From Conidiobolus incongruus B7586 (taxonomy: Eukaryota; Entomophthoromycota; Entomophthoromycetes; Entomophthorales; Conidiobolaceae): DNA of 27,700 nucleotides. The stretch is taken from assembly GCA_000697335.1 (NCBI GenBank), contig JNEM01015431.1:1-27700 (forward strand). Direction: 5' to 3'. Positions 1 through 9,661 of the stretch are shown here, piece after piece. The notes under the pieces are model-generated. The model was given only the letters and a program-made list of their open reading frames with translations. It did no database searches and had not been told where the DNA came from. The first letter of the stretch is position 1; every line of letters starts with the position of its first letter. The position numbers were made by a program, and so were the translations under genes.

Positions 1-1153
1 TTGCTTGATCTTGTCCTTGCGTTGTTTGAGGTTGAGGGGCTTCTTGTTGTAGTTCTTGAAGTTTTCGGAGGACTTGCGTTCTTTCTTGGTGAAAGAGGGA
101 TCTTCACGGATAGCCTTGTGGGCAGCTTTGTACATATCTTCCAAATCATCAGGACCAACACCGGCTTCGATGAACTTGGAGAATTGACGCTTGTAGCGTT
201 CTTCATCTTCTTCTTGGAGAAGTCTCATGTAGTCAGCGACGTGACCACCATAGATGTAGTTGCGGAGGACTTCAGTATCCAAAGACTTGGATTCGGCGTC
301 ATAACCAGGGAAACGGTTTTCGGAGTGGGGAACGAAAATACCACCATCAGAAGCACCCTTCATGGCAGCGAAGACCTTAGCACCAGTGGAGGTACGAGCC
401 AAACCGACATCAAGGAAAGCCTTGAAAGGACGAGGAGCATCTTCAATAGCTTCGGTTTCGAATACTTCACCATCAGCTTCAACAACACCTTCGTATTTGT
501 CAGCTAAACCGAGCTTAGTCAAAACTCTACGAGCAACCAAGAGACCGGTACAGTAGGCAGCGGCGTAGTTAGTCAAACCAACCTTGACACCATAGCGGGG
601 GAGTTCGTGAGCGTAGGCAGAAGCGACGACGACATCACCGACGATCTTGGAGTAGACAATTTGGCAGACGATATCCTTGTTGGTGAAACGAACGACTAAT
701 CTGTACTTGGGAGAGTTGTACTTGTTCTTGGCTTGGATGACCAACTTCTTGCGGGCATAGTAGTCAGTCTTACCCTCTATAAAATTACAATAGGTTAATA
801 ATTGTAATTTAAGGTAATATCGATTTGATCGGTTTTATGATCAGATAGGAGCGAAAGACTAAAGTGATAAGTCAACATGAATCTTCAGTTGAGCTATGCT
901 TTAACAAATGTCATCCTTTCTTTCTGAATCACAACCAGACCAATCATTACCTCTTCTACGTCTGTACTTAGTTTGGTAACGCTTGTAGTAAGCCTTATTC
1001 TTGACAAGCTTTTGGAAAGGCTAAATTATAGATACTAATTAATACATTTGATTAAATGATATTGTTATTTTATAGTATTAATGTGTTATTACACATTCTT
1101 TATCTCAGATAATTGTATGGATGTCTTGATTTATTGTCTCTTATACATACCAT
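1..1153 (-). CDS. RPL5: 60S ribosomal protein L5 (uL18), C-terminus cut by window edge
   Basis: The gene encodes uL18, the large-subunit protein that binds 5S rRNA and enters the ribosome with uL5 as the 5S RNP. Exons on the minus strand are 1151-1153 (the ATG alone), 951-1020 and 1-776; frames join exactly (849 nt, 283 codons seen). The protein starts [17 protein letters not shown] and continues [17 protein letters not shown], the family's near-invariant N-terminus; later come [14 protein letters not shown] and [10 protein letters not shown]. Yeast Rpl5 has 297 residues, so about a dozen C-terminal residues lie outside the window. Intron 1 (1021-1150) starts GTATGT directly after ATG, a known habit of fungal ribosomal-protein genes. 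Intron 2 (777-950) is 174 nt, two to three times the local norm, and holds a snoRNA. Intron 1 also contains a 7-bp hairpin at 1080-1097. Codon choice favours AAG, AAC and GTC, unlike the AT-rich flanks, as expected for a highly expressed gene. Confidence 0.97.
836..922 (-). ncRNA. snR60: Box C/D snoRNA in RPL5 intron 2, SNORD80/snR60-like
   Basis: On the minus strand the intron holds a C-like box AGGATGA (911-917), a D' box CTGA (885-888), a weak C'-like box ATGTTGA (872-878) and a D box CTGA (841-844). The 18 nt upstream of D (845-862) are complementary, with one G-U pair, to the conserved 25S/28S segment AUAGGGGCGAAAGACUAA. From memory, human SNORD80 carries nearly the same guide next to its D box. 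The 14 nt upstream of D' (889-902) pair, with one or two mismatches, with the 25S segment UUGAACUAUGCCU, the second target region of the dual-guide snR60/SNORD80 family. The expected product is 2'-O-methylation guidance at the yeast G908- and A817-type positions. The C box is imperfect and the terminal stem is weak, so the ends are approximate. An intronic snoRNA in a ribosomal-protein gene is a common arrangement. Confidence 0.82.
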
Positions 1154-1272
1154 TGTGTGTGCTGAGTTTTCTGGGTATTAGTAACTCGTGAAAGGATGGA
1201 ATTAATTAGGTTGGAGTCTTAGTATAAACCAAATCATGATCTCTAGTGGTTCAATATTTTTAATCCACTTTG

Positions 1273-1282
1273 ATTGGCTAAT
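1273..1282 (-). promoter_or_regulatory. CCAAT box upstream of RPL5
   Basis: ATTGGCTAAT on the plus strand is TTAGCCAAT on the gene strand, 120 bp upstream of the RPL5 ATG. It fits the RRCCAAT consensus bound by the HAP/NF-Y complex. The same TTAGCCAAT core occurs upstream of the PH-domain gene and the DYRK kinase gene in this window. Binding is inferred. Confidence 0.5.
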
Positions 1283-1608
1283 TTTAATAATTTATTCAAA
1301 AATAAGAGTCTGAGAAAATTAATGGTATTTTTGAATTTATTATATCTGATTGGATTATAATATCAAATCAGAAATGATAATTATTAATAATGTTTAAGTG
1401 TTGCAATAATTATTATATTTGATTAATACTAAATCAATTTATTAAATACGATCTTTGGATAAAGTTATGACTATAGTAGGAATGATATATAAATATGTAT
1501 TTTATTTGGAAATTTAAAAATATTCCAATCTATGGTTATTGAATTTCTTAGATCAGTTATTGCATTCATTGCTATTCATTTATAATAATTTAATGTTAAC
1601 TGCTAATA

Positions 1609-1630
1609 ATTGATTGATTGATTGATTGAT
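1609..1630. repeat. Tetranucleotide microsatellite (TGAT)n
   Basis: About five and a half tandem copies of ATTG/TGAT lie between RPL5 and EMG1. This is a simple repeat with no evident function. Confidence 0.85.
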
Positions 1631-1733
1631 TAATTGAATAATATATAAATGGTAAAATGAAAATAAAATAATGATTATCAAGTTCTATATATATGTATGT
1701 TTATTGATAATAAATTTGATACAAATGAGTATT

Positions 1734-2625
1734 CTATAAAATTCCCCATAAATCTTCTAAGGCACAGCATAACTTACCACAGGCAACTGAGGCAGAAAGG
1801 GGGTATTCACTAACTGAAATCTTTTCTTCAGCGTAGTAATCAGCAAAGTCATCATTACCATGAGCCATAGCACCGATAGCAACGACAATGGATTGATCCT
1901 CGGGAATTTTAGTCAAGTATTCTTTTAAGGGAACAACTGGAGCATCATACGAGAAGCCTGTTCATTATTGAATATATTAATAAATATATCTATTACAAAG
2001 CTATTAAATGAGCACTTACAAATCTTTCTACAGTTAGTAGGGAAATGGTCGGTAACAGGGTTTTTGATTACTTTGAGTAATTTTTCACTTCCATTAATAG
2101 AATGAATGCTTAATTTATGTAAAAGTTGAACTAAAACAATGAATTAATATTGAATAGTATATAAATAATGATATATAGATTACCCATCAAACCTGAAAAA
2201 CGTTTGTATGTTCTTGGAATACGTACATGAGGATTAATTTCGATTAAGACATTTTTGGTAGTTCTAATATATACTTGAAGTAAACCAGCCTTATTCAAAG
2301 GACTATCCAATAAAGTTAAAAGACACTAGAGTATATGATTAATACACTGACAAATATTGTTATAGAGAGCAATTCTTACTTGATGAGTGATATCAGGACG
2401 ATAATCGGCAAAGTTTTTATTTAATTTCTTTAAGATATTTTGGTGGTTATCACAGTCTAAAAGTTGATATGGAGCATCCTTGGATTTGCCTACTTTGTAA
2501 GTTTCTAAACTTGCACCCTCAAGAACTACGATTAATCTCCTTGTATTTTCTTTTTCAATTTTAGTTTTAGGGATTTTAGGTTCAATAGGTACTAAGTGCC
2601 TGGTTACTTTAGGTGTGGGAGACAT
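1734..2625 (-). CDS. EMG1: 18S rRNA pseudouridine N1-methyltransferase Emg1/Nep1
   Basis: Emg1/Nep1 is a SPOUT-class, SAM-dependent nucleolar enzyme. It N1-methylates a pseudouridine in 18S rRNA (U1191 in yeast) and is needed for 40S biogenesis. Exons on the minus strand are 2380-2625, 2184-2325, 2020-2130 and 1734-1957 (723 nt, 240 aa; yeast Nep1 252 aa). Introns are 54, 53 and 62 nt with donors GTAAGA, GTAATC and GTAAGT. Family motifs in order: [12 protein letters not shown] (about residues 30-41), RPDITHQ at the end of exon 1, [41 protein letters not shown], then the SAM-site segment [11 protein letters not shown] and the C-terminal [17 protein letters not shown]. All are intact, so the enzyme should be active. 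The start is the first ATG of the open frame and precedes the usual variable N-terminus. The gene is divergent from RIO1, another 40S factor. Confidence 0.96.
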
Positions 2626-3185
2626 TATAATGTGTTTTTGAAATAATTTGAATATAAAAAATTATAAAATATAATTTATAGAGAATTTGAAATTAAGTAA
2701 TTTTTAATATTATCAATAATCAACCGATTAAATTGTTTTGAATTTTCCTTTTAATTTAAAAATTTATTTTGAATGATATTGAGCAATTATATATTTATAT
2801 TGGATAAAATCTAAATCACAAATTATGGGATCTGTTTGTCTAATAAAATTCAACTATAGAGCTGGCATTGAAGAGTTAGTATTTTACAATATTATATTTT
2901 TTTTCAAAGATATGTATTATTACATTGTAATGAATTATTAAAATCTATTATTCAAAAAAATTTGTATTAGATTTATTCTGTATTTGATGGTATTTGATTT
3001 TGAATGGAGTTTTCAAATTAAGGGTCACCCATAATTTTAATAAAACTCCTACAAATATAAAAATTTAATCATCAAAATGAAATCATTTTATTCAATGATT
3101 ATAAAAGACATTTGTTTATAACAATTAATAATTGAAAAAAAAATAGAAACTGAACTTTTAATATATTCGCATATTGTTTATATTA
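2626..3185. promoter_or_regulatory. Shared divergent promoter region of EMG1 and RIO1
   Basis: The 560 bp between the two start codons must contain both promoters and both 5'UTRs. The region is AT-rich with no coding signal. A TGAAAAAAAAAT run at about 3133-3144, close to the RIO1 start, loosely resembles the rRNA-processing element (TGAAAAATTT) of yeast ribosome-biogenesis genes. In DNA this AT-rich that is weak evidence. Confidence 0.45.
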
Positions 3186-5138
3186 ATGTCCCAATTAGCA
3201 AATAATAATAGCACTATTCAAGATAAAAAAATTTCAGAAACTGCTATTTCTGAGCAATTATCTAATATTCAGTTAGATTCCAACTCTTCTCAGCCTGAAG
3301 TCGACGAATACGAAGGTGAAGATTATGAAGAATACTATGATGAAGAAGAGGATATTGACGCTCTATATAGAGAAATGGAAGAAGAATTAAATACTTTCGA
3401 TCGCTGGGAAGATGCTAGTGGAGGTAATTTTGCATTTGCTAATTAAAATAATAAACTCAATGGGATTTTTCACTAATATAGATTTTACAAAACAGTACAA
3501 CAAATTAAAAAATCAATTACAAGCTGTTGTAGAGTGTAATATTCCATCCAACTCCAAGACAAAAGCTAAAGAGTCTACAACTCCAGCTTCAGTCAAATCC
3601 AATACTACTACAACTTTACCTGCATCCCAAACCAGTAAGGCACATCCTAAAGCCTTCGACAAAGCTCTTTCTGCTTTATCTAAATTCGCCAATCGTATCC
3701 AAGTATCTGACTTCCAACCTGGACAAGCGCCATCACTCAACATTAGTAGAAAGGGTCAAGGCGATCGAGAGAGACATGTGGATAAAGAAGATCGAGCCAC
3801 TGTTGAGCAGGTATTAGATCCGCGTACTAGAATTATCTTATTTAAATTGCTCAATCGAGGTGTTTTCTACCAAATCAACGGATGTATTTCCACTGGTAAA
3901 GAAGCCAACGTTTATCATGCAACCACAGAAGACAACAAACAGCTTGCAATTAAAATTTACAAGACCTCCATTTTGACATTTAAAGATCGTGATAGATATG
4001 TTTCTGGAGAGTATCGATTCCGTCATGGCTACTCCAAGTCCAATCCACGTAAGATGGTCAAGCTTTGGGCTGAAAAGGAATTGAGAAATTTGAAGCGACT
4101 GGCTCAGGCTGGTATCCCTTGTCCTAACCCTTTGCTGGTCAGAATGCATGTTTTGGTGATGGACTTTTTGGGTAGCGAGAATGGTTGGGCTTATCCCAGA
4201 TTGAAGGACGCTAAAATCACTCAAAGCAGATATCCTGAATTGTATATTCAATTAATTCATTACATGCATAAGATGTATCATGAATGCCATTTAGTTCACG
4301 CCGATTTATCAGAATATAACATTTTATATCACAACAAACAGCTATATCTTATTGATGTATCTCAATCAGTTGAACACGACCATCCCCATGCAATTGATTT
4401 CTTAAGAATGGACTGTACCAATGTAACTGATTATTTCAAAAAAAAGAAAGTCAACACGATAGCCATCAAAGATCTCTTTGAATTAGTTACCAATCCAAAA
4501 TTCAACACTTTCGAATTAGTCTCTGAGAGAGTTGAAGAGCTACTTGATCAGTTAGAACAGTTAAGTGAGGCTGGCAGAAAAGAAAGAGATTTAGACGATG
4601 AAGTTTTCAAAAAGACATTTATTCCCAGAAATCTCGAAGAAGTTTATGATGTTGAAAGAGATGCTAAGATTGTTAGCAAGGAAGGTGCTCAAACGGTAAT
4701 GATATAATCTACTTTCATTTTTATATAGATTTATTCATAGTTGATTAGCTTGTATATAAAAATCTCTTGAAAGAAGATACTCCAGCTGAAGAAACTGTTG
4801 ATGATTTGCTCCCTAAAGCCAGAGCCAAGTCTGTAGATTTTGGACTTTCTAAAATGGAATCCAGCGAAGATACTATACAAGAAATTATTCCTGACGATAG
4901 TCAACAATCAGATGAGGGTGGAGAAGATGACGATTCCGATTCAGAGGAGGGATCAGATAACGATGAATACGAAGAAAGACCTCATGTACAGCCTAGAGGC
5001 AAACGATTTGAAGATGCGGAAGCTAAAAAAGAGAGAAAGAAGAAGGCTAAAGAAGAAGCTAGAGAAAAGAGAAAAGAAAAGATTCCCAAAGCTGTCAAGA
5101 AAAGACAAGTTAAAGTGGGCAAACGAGGCAAGAAATAG
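3186..5138 (+). CDS. RIO1: Atypical serine/threonine kinase/ATPase Rio1
   Basis: Rio1 is the cytoplasmic kinase/ATPase that acts in the last steps of 40S maturation (20S to 18S rRNA, release of Nob1/Pno1). Exons are 3186-3423, 3482-4695 and 4749-5138 (1842 nt, 613 aa), with introns of 58 and 53 nt. The start is the first ATG in frame. The order is an acidic N-terminus (EDYEEYYDEEEDIDALYREME), a Ser/Thr-rich linker, then the RIO domain: P-loop STGKEANVYHA near residue 216, catalytic HADLSEYN near 352 and metal-binding IDVSQSVEHDHP near 370. All are canonical for RIO1 and intact. The third exon supplies the usual C-terminus, an acidic stretch followed by a Lys/Arg-rich tail (KKERKKKAKEEAREKRKEK). 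The acceptor at 4748 gives LVYKNLLKED, matching the start of the human RIOK1 C-terminal segment. Length slightly exceeds human RIOK1 (568) because of low-complexity ends. Confidence 0.96.
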
Positions 5139-6157
5139 ATGTATAGTTCATATTATTACTATATTTTAGCATTGGTTAGATAAATAGCAGATATTTACCA
5201 CTATCAATAATATTTGACTATATTCAAAAATTTTATAAAATCAAATGAATGTGTCACTTTAATGAAATGTTAAACTTTCAATTTTTAATATGACATTATA
5301 TTATTATATTATACAAGTCATATATATCAGAATTGTCAAATTTTTTAAACTGATATTAATTAAAACTGTTCAAAAATTCCAATTATCGAATTTGAATCAA
5401 TCAATATTACACATAAGATAATCTATATTTTTGATAACCTAATGATAAATCTAAACTATTTATATTAAAATGTCATTAAAAAATTTAACTAGATTTAAAT
5501 TGATTTTAATAATTTAATCAAATTCTGATAGCTTTTAAATCATAATAACTCTATTATATATCTGTTTTACAAGATACAACAAAATATATTTAAGTGAAAT
5601 ATAAAAATATGACTCAATAGATTGATAAACATATCAAAAATTTTATAGATAAATTTAAAATTAAATCAACTGCATTGACTGATATTAAAACCTATATCTA
5701 TATTTGCTCTCCAATACAGTCTTTATCTTCAGAAGTCAATTGGTTAGTTGAGATCGATTTGTATATAGTATTTAAACAAAATTACAAAGAATAATAAATT
5801 GAAAAATTAATGCAGCATATCTTATATTAATGTTGTCATTTACATTATTAATTTAAACATAAATTAAACTCATATAATATTAAAGTACTAAAGTACAAAA
5901 GATGTTAAAAAAAGGTTTAAATTTAATATTGGTTTAATATAAAAATTAGAATTTTCAGAGTAAAAGAATAGCTATAGACATTATATAGTATTGTAAAGAG
6001 TAAAATAGTGAATAGGAAAGGAATATGTGATAATTAGAAGTGTTATTTGATTGAAGATATTCACCCAAGCATCTTTCGAAATTGAAAAGTGACCAATTAA
6101 AGCGTCATTAATTAATTATTAAATATCAAAAATATATTCTTATCTACAATAAAAGAT
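5139..6157. other. Convergent 3' intergenic region
   Basis: About 1 kb lies between the 3' ends of RIO1 (plus) and the PH-domain gene (minus). It is strongly AT-rich, with no open frame of note, no tRNA-like boxes and no clear hairpin. It presumably holds both polyadenylation regions. Confidence 0.6.
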
Positions 6158-8794
6158 TTAAGCAGCTTGAGCTTGAACTTCAGCAGGAGCTGGAGTCTCG
6201 GCGGCAGGAGCTTTAGCAGTGTTTTCCTCAGCTACAGGGGGGACAGACTCGGTGGAAACTTCGGCAGTTACAGCTTCGGATGGCCCATCGGTGGTTTGGA
6301 CAGTTTCGTCAGAAACTTGGGCAGGGGTTTCGGATTCAGCTTCGGCTGATTCAGCGATAGGAGCAGGAACTTCTAAGGTAGCAAATTTGGCCAAGGCTTC
6401 GATCCATTCGTCACGTTCTTCAACATCTTTGGCAGCTAAACGGTAACCGCGGGCTTTAGTAATAATGTCGATGAATTTGGGTTCAGCTTTTTTGAGTTGA
6501 ACGTGCTCATTGAGTTCAATCTTCTTGCCTTCACCAGCATCGCGGTTGGAGTGGTAGTAACGTAAAACACCGTCAGTTCCAAGAATGAAGTAGCGGAGTT
6601 CAAGTGATCTGAGGACATAACCTTGCTTCAACAAAGCACCATGCTTAACAGCAGCATCAATCTTATCGGCCAATGGACTGGGTGTAGATTCGTCAACTTC
6701 AGCTTCGGCACCAGTTCCACTGACTGCATTGTAAGCATATTCGCCCAATCTGGCAAACATGGAAGTTTTGCGTTGGGGAGAGGTAGGAGCAGCTTCGGTA
6801 GCTTCAGCTTCTTTTTGTTCAGCTTCGGCGGCAGGTTCTTCAGTGGCGGGCTCTTCAGTGACAGCAGCAGGTTCAGAGGCTTCAGCGGCAGCAGGTTCTT
6901 CAGAAGGAGTAGCGACATCTTCGACAGCAGGAGCTTCGCCTTCAGCCTTCTTTTCATGATGGAATCCCTTAAGGATCATAGACATAGCGCGTTGCAATGA
7001 TGATTCTTGAGGTTCAGAAGCAGCGGTAGGAGCTTCTTCAGCTGGGGCTTCAGCAGAGCTCTCGGCTTGAGCAGCAGCAGGGACTTCAGCTTCGGCAGTT
7101 ACTTCGGCAGCTGGGGCTTCTTCAGTAGTAGTAGTAGCAGGTTCTTCAATAGCAGCTTCAGCGACAGGCTCAGGTTCAGAAGTAGCTTCGGCGACTGGTT
7201 CAGGGACAGGGGAGGCAGCAGCAGAAGCAGCTTTTTCGGCAGGCTGGGCAGGGCTGGTGGGTTCAGATTTGACCTTTGTGAAAGAGACAATACGTTGTAA
7301 TAAAGGAGTTTTAGCTTCTTTGGGTTTGGCTTCTTCGGCCTTGGGCTCTTCAGCAGCCTCAGGAGCAGATTCGGGAGTAGCTTCAGTGGCAGGTTCAGAA
7401 ACCTCAGCGGCTACTTCAGGTTCAGCGACTTCAGCAGCATTAGCAGCTTCAACTGCTTGAGCTTCTTCATGAGTAATGGGAACTAGTTCACCATCAGCAT
7501 GGGCCTCATGATTTTCAATAGGACCCTTAACAACAGTAGTTTCACCGGTCTTCTTGTTGAAAAATTTGAATAAACCATTGTGCTCCTTGCTAAAGAAGCT
7601 CTTGACGCGAGAGGGCTTATTCTCAGCAGCGGGGGCTTCTACAGGTTCAGCAGGCTTCTCAGCGGTTTCTTCAGCTGGCTCTTCAGCGGCTTCAACCTTT
7701 TCTTCGGCAGCCTCAGCGGCTTCTTCTACAGCTTCAGTAGCGGCTGGTGCTTCTTCAGTGGCAGGTGCTTCGGCTTCTTGGGTAACTTCAGTAGATTGAG
7801 CAGCAGCGGGTTGAGAAATAACTTCCTTATCCTTACGAGTTAAAAAGTTGACAACGTTGCTATATATCGACTTGGCAAGAGGAGATGAAGGAGCTTCAGT
7901 GGCAGCCTCATTAGGGACTGATTTTTCAGCAGGAGCTTCGGTAGCTGGAGTTTCAGTAGTTGGTGAAGCATTAGTTTCAGGTTCGAATTCAGCTTCAGAA
8001 GCGGAGAACGGTTCTTCTTCAGAAACGACGGAGTTAGAGTTAGTGGGAGTAGCCTTCTTGGCAAACACTTGGCGGGAAGCTGAATAAATATAAAACTTGA
8101 TTAGTAAAAAAATATATGATTCGGGTTAATATATACCTAATTCGTTATAAGACTGTTTATATGCTTCGGAGTCGGAGAAATCAGGTAAATCGGCATTGAC
8201 GAATTCATTTAAGGTTTTGATCCAGGATTCAGTCTCAGAAGCGGATGTGGTAGATAAGACATAATCTCTGGCTTTGGTTTTGATGATGAAAGCATTGGGG
8301 CGAATCTTAGGAGCAGCTACTACAGAGGTTGCAAGACCTAAGTTAATAAGGCCATTAGGAATTTCCTTGGATGAATCGTTCTTGTAGTATGCTAAAATAT
8401 AAGAAGCATTGACAGTGGCAGTAGCCAATGTGTGAAGCAAATATTCATTAGCTTTGATGAATTCTTCTTTGGGAGCATTAGATTTTTTAACATTCTTGCG
8501 ATAAACATGTCTAAGGTTGTTGAGGGAATAGGAAGGGCGCCCTTCAGCTGGAAGGACAAAGAGACGCTTCTGCCATAAACGGAGAGGGGCGGGGCCTCTC
8601 TTGAATACGTAACCTTGCTCAATAATAGCAATGGTTGATTCAGCAGGGGCAGCGGGTGTCTCTTCTGTGGTAGTAGGAGCAGTCTCAGTAGTTTGAGTAG
8701 CCTCAGTAGTTTCAGCTGGCTGGGCAACAGTTTCTTCTTGAGGGACGGGGGTTGGTTCTGATTGAGTAGCAGCAGGAGCTTCGGTAGAAGACAT
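6158..8794 (-). CDS. Protein with two PH domains joined by an Ala/Glu-rich linker
   Basis: I do not recognise a characterised orthologue. Exons on the minus strand are 8137-8794 and 6158-8079, joined by a 57-nt intron (GTATAT...TTCAG); 2580 nt, 859 aa. Residues 1-47 are Thr/Glu/Pro-rich. A PH-like domain spans about 48-205 (IIEQGYVFKRGPAPLRLWQK; ending ASETESWIKTLNEF with the domain's C-terminal helix Trp). About 220-690 is a low-complexity Ala/Glu/Pro linker broken by basic-hydrophobic segments such as LAKSIYSNVVNFLTRK, RVKSFFSKEHNGLFKFF, LLQRIVSFTKVK, LQRAMSMILKGFHHEKK and RKTSMFARLGEYAY. A second PH domain covers about 697-788 (LLKQGYVLRSLELRYFIL; EERDEWIEALAKF), followed by an acidic tail. 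PH domains usually bind phosphoinositides or proteins, so a membrane-cortex scaffold role is inferred only. GC content and codon choice resemble RPL5, suggesting high expression. Confidence 0.85.
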
Positions 8795-8866
8795 TAGGAT
8801 ATATTATTAAGGATTAGACGTCAATATAAACAAAAACTATAAACAAAGTCAGTCAAGATGAGCTAA

Positions 8867-9003
8867 CTAGAAGGTAGGAAAAGAAGAACTGACTAAAGAA
8901 AAATTTGTACAGTATGTTGAAAACAATCAGAAAGATAATGTATTCTGTTTTTTATATGGAGGAAACAGCCCATTTATCCTATTCACTCCTAAATTTTGCT
9001 TAC
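8867..9003 (-). other. Probable 5'UTR intron of the PH-domain gene
   Basis: On the minus strand, ACAG followed by GTAAGC (donor at 9003) lies about 210 bp upstream of the ATG. The pyrimidine-rich acceptor CCTACCTTCTAG ends at 8867. No ATG lies between the acceptor and the coding start at 8794. The predicted intron is 137 nt, longer than coding introns here. A nearer acceptor (CTTTAG) inside the interval is an alternative. Confidence 0.5.
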
Positions 9004-9081
9004 CTGTTATGGAAGGTGGGCAGAGAGTAAAAAGTAAAAAGCGGTGTGTAACGTTCTGATGGGGGGTTTAGGGGGAGAGTG

Positions 9082-9661
9082 ATTGGCTAAATTCAGGGTC
9101 CTCTTAACCTGAATCATCCCATTTGGGCCAATTGTAATTGCTGTTGATATTTGAGTTAACTTTTTATTGAAAGGAAATTAAGGTTTTTTTATCGTTTACT
9201 TTTATTTAAAACAGTGGTGAATCATATTCAGCTATCCAACGACTCATTAGCTATATTTATACATAAATAGAGGAAGATTCGGGATTATTAGATAAGGCTA
9301 ATGGTATGGAAAATGGCCATCTTTGTATTTTTTTAGTTTCATATATAATTATATCATTATGCCAATATACTCTGAACCACTTGTACCTGGAATGCATGAT
9401 GTACATTCAAATATTCTCCTCCAGAAACAAATATGATTTAGGCATGATGAGGACTGGGGTTTATTTAATCAAATTTGCTCATTGACATTTCTCCTAATAG
9501 GGAATCAGATAGTCTAATTGGTGAAGGGTATTACATGATAAGTCGAGTCCAACGCCATTTATTGCTAAATTGGCACTAATTCATACACTATTGGTATTAT
9601 ATAAAAATGGTCTGTAATAAGGATACTTAGTGCAAACCAAGCCAACCAATCTTAAGCCAAT
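9082..9661. promoter_or_regulatory. Cluster of eight CCAAT boxes upstream of the PH-domain gene
   Basis: CCAAT or its complement ATTGG starts at 9082, 9128, 9362, 9517, 9569, 9590, 9646 and 9657, in both orientations. The first (TTTAGCCAAT on the gene strand) is 288 bp from the PH-gene ATG. With about 26% GC I estimate roughly one such pentamer by chance in this length on both strands. HAP/NF-Y binding is inferred from the consensus only. Confidence 0.45.

Larger units (their letters stand above)
1154..1733. other. Intergenic: RPL5 promoter and EMG1 3' flank
   Basis: This 580-bp AT-rich stretch separates two minus-strand genes. It must hold the RPL5 5'UTR and promoter (right of 1153) and the EMG1 3' end (left of 1734). 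A CCAAT box and a TGAT microsatellite are the only features I can name. I see no coding exon. Confidence 0.7.

Noticed and set aside
1021-1150. Second snoRNA in RPL5 intron 1, also longer than average
   Set aside because: One CTGA is present but no C box; only a short 7-bp hairpin is visible.
3174-3185. Upstream extension of the RIO1 frame
   Set aside because: It has no ATG before 3186; the extension would need a TTG start.
6167-8087. Long open frames on the plus strand opposite the PH-domain gene
   Set aside because: They are antisense shadows caused by Ala/Glu/Ser codon bias (GCA, GAA, TCA read backwards), with low-complexity translations and no independent support.
9430-9520. ATGATGA at 9445 as a box C of another snoRNA
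   Set aside because: No CTGA box D follows at a suitable distance, and there is no rRNA-complementary guide that I recognise.
9505-9556. tRNA-like A box (TAGTCTAATTGG) followed by a B-box-like TCGAGTCC
   Set aside because: Spacing is too short, the B box has several mismatches, and no acceptor or anticodon stem can be formed. At most it is a remnant.
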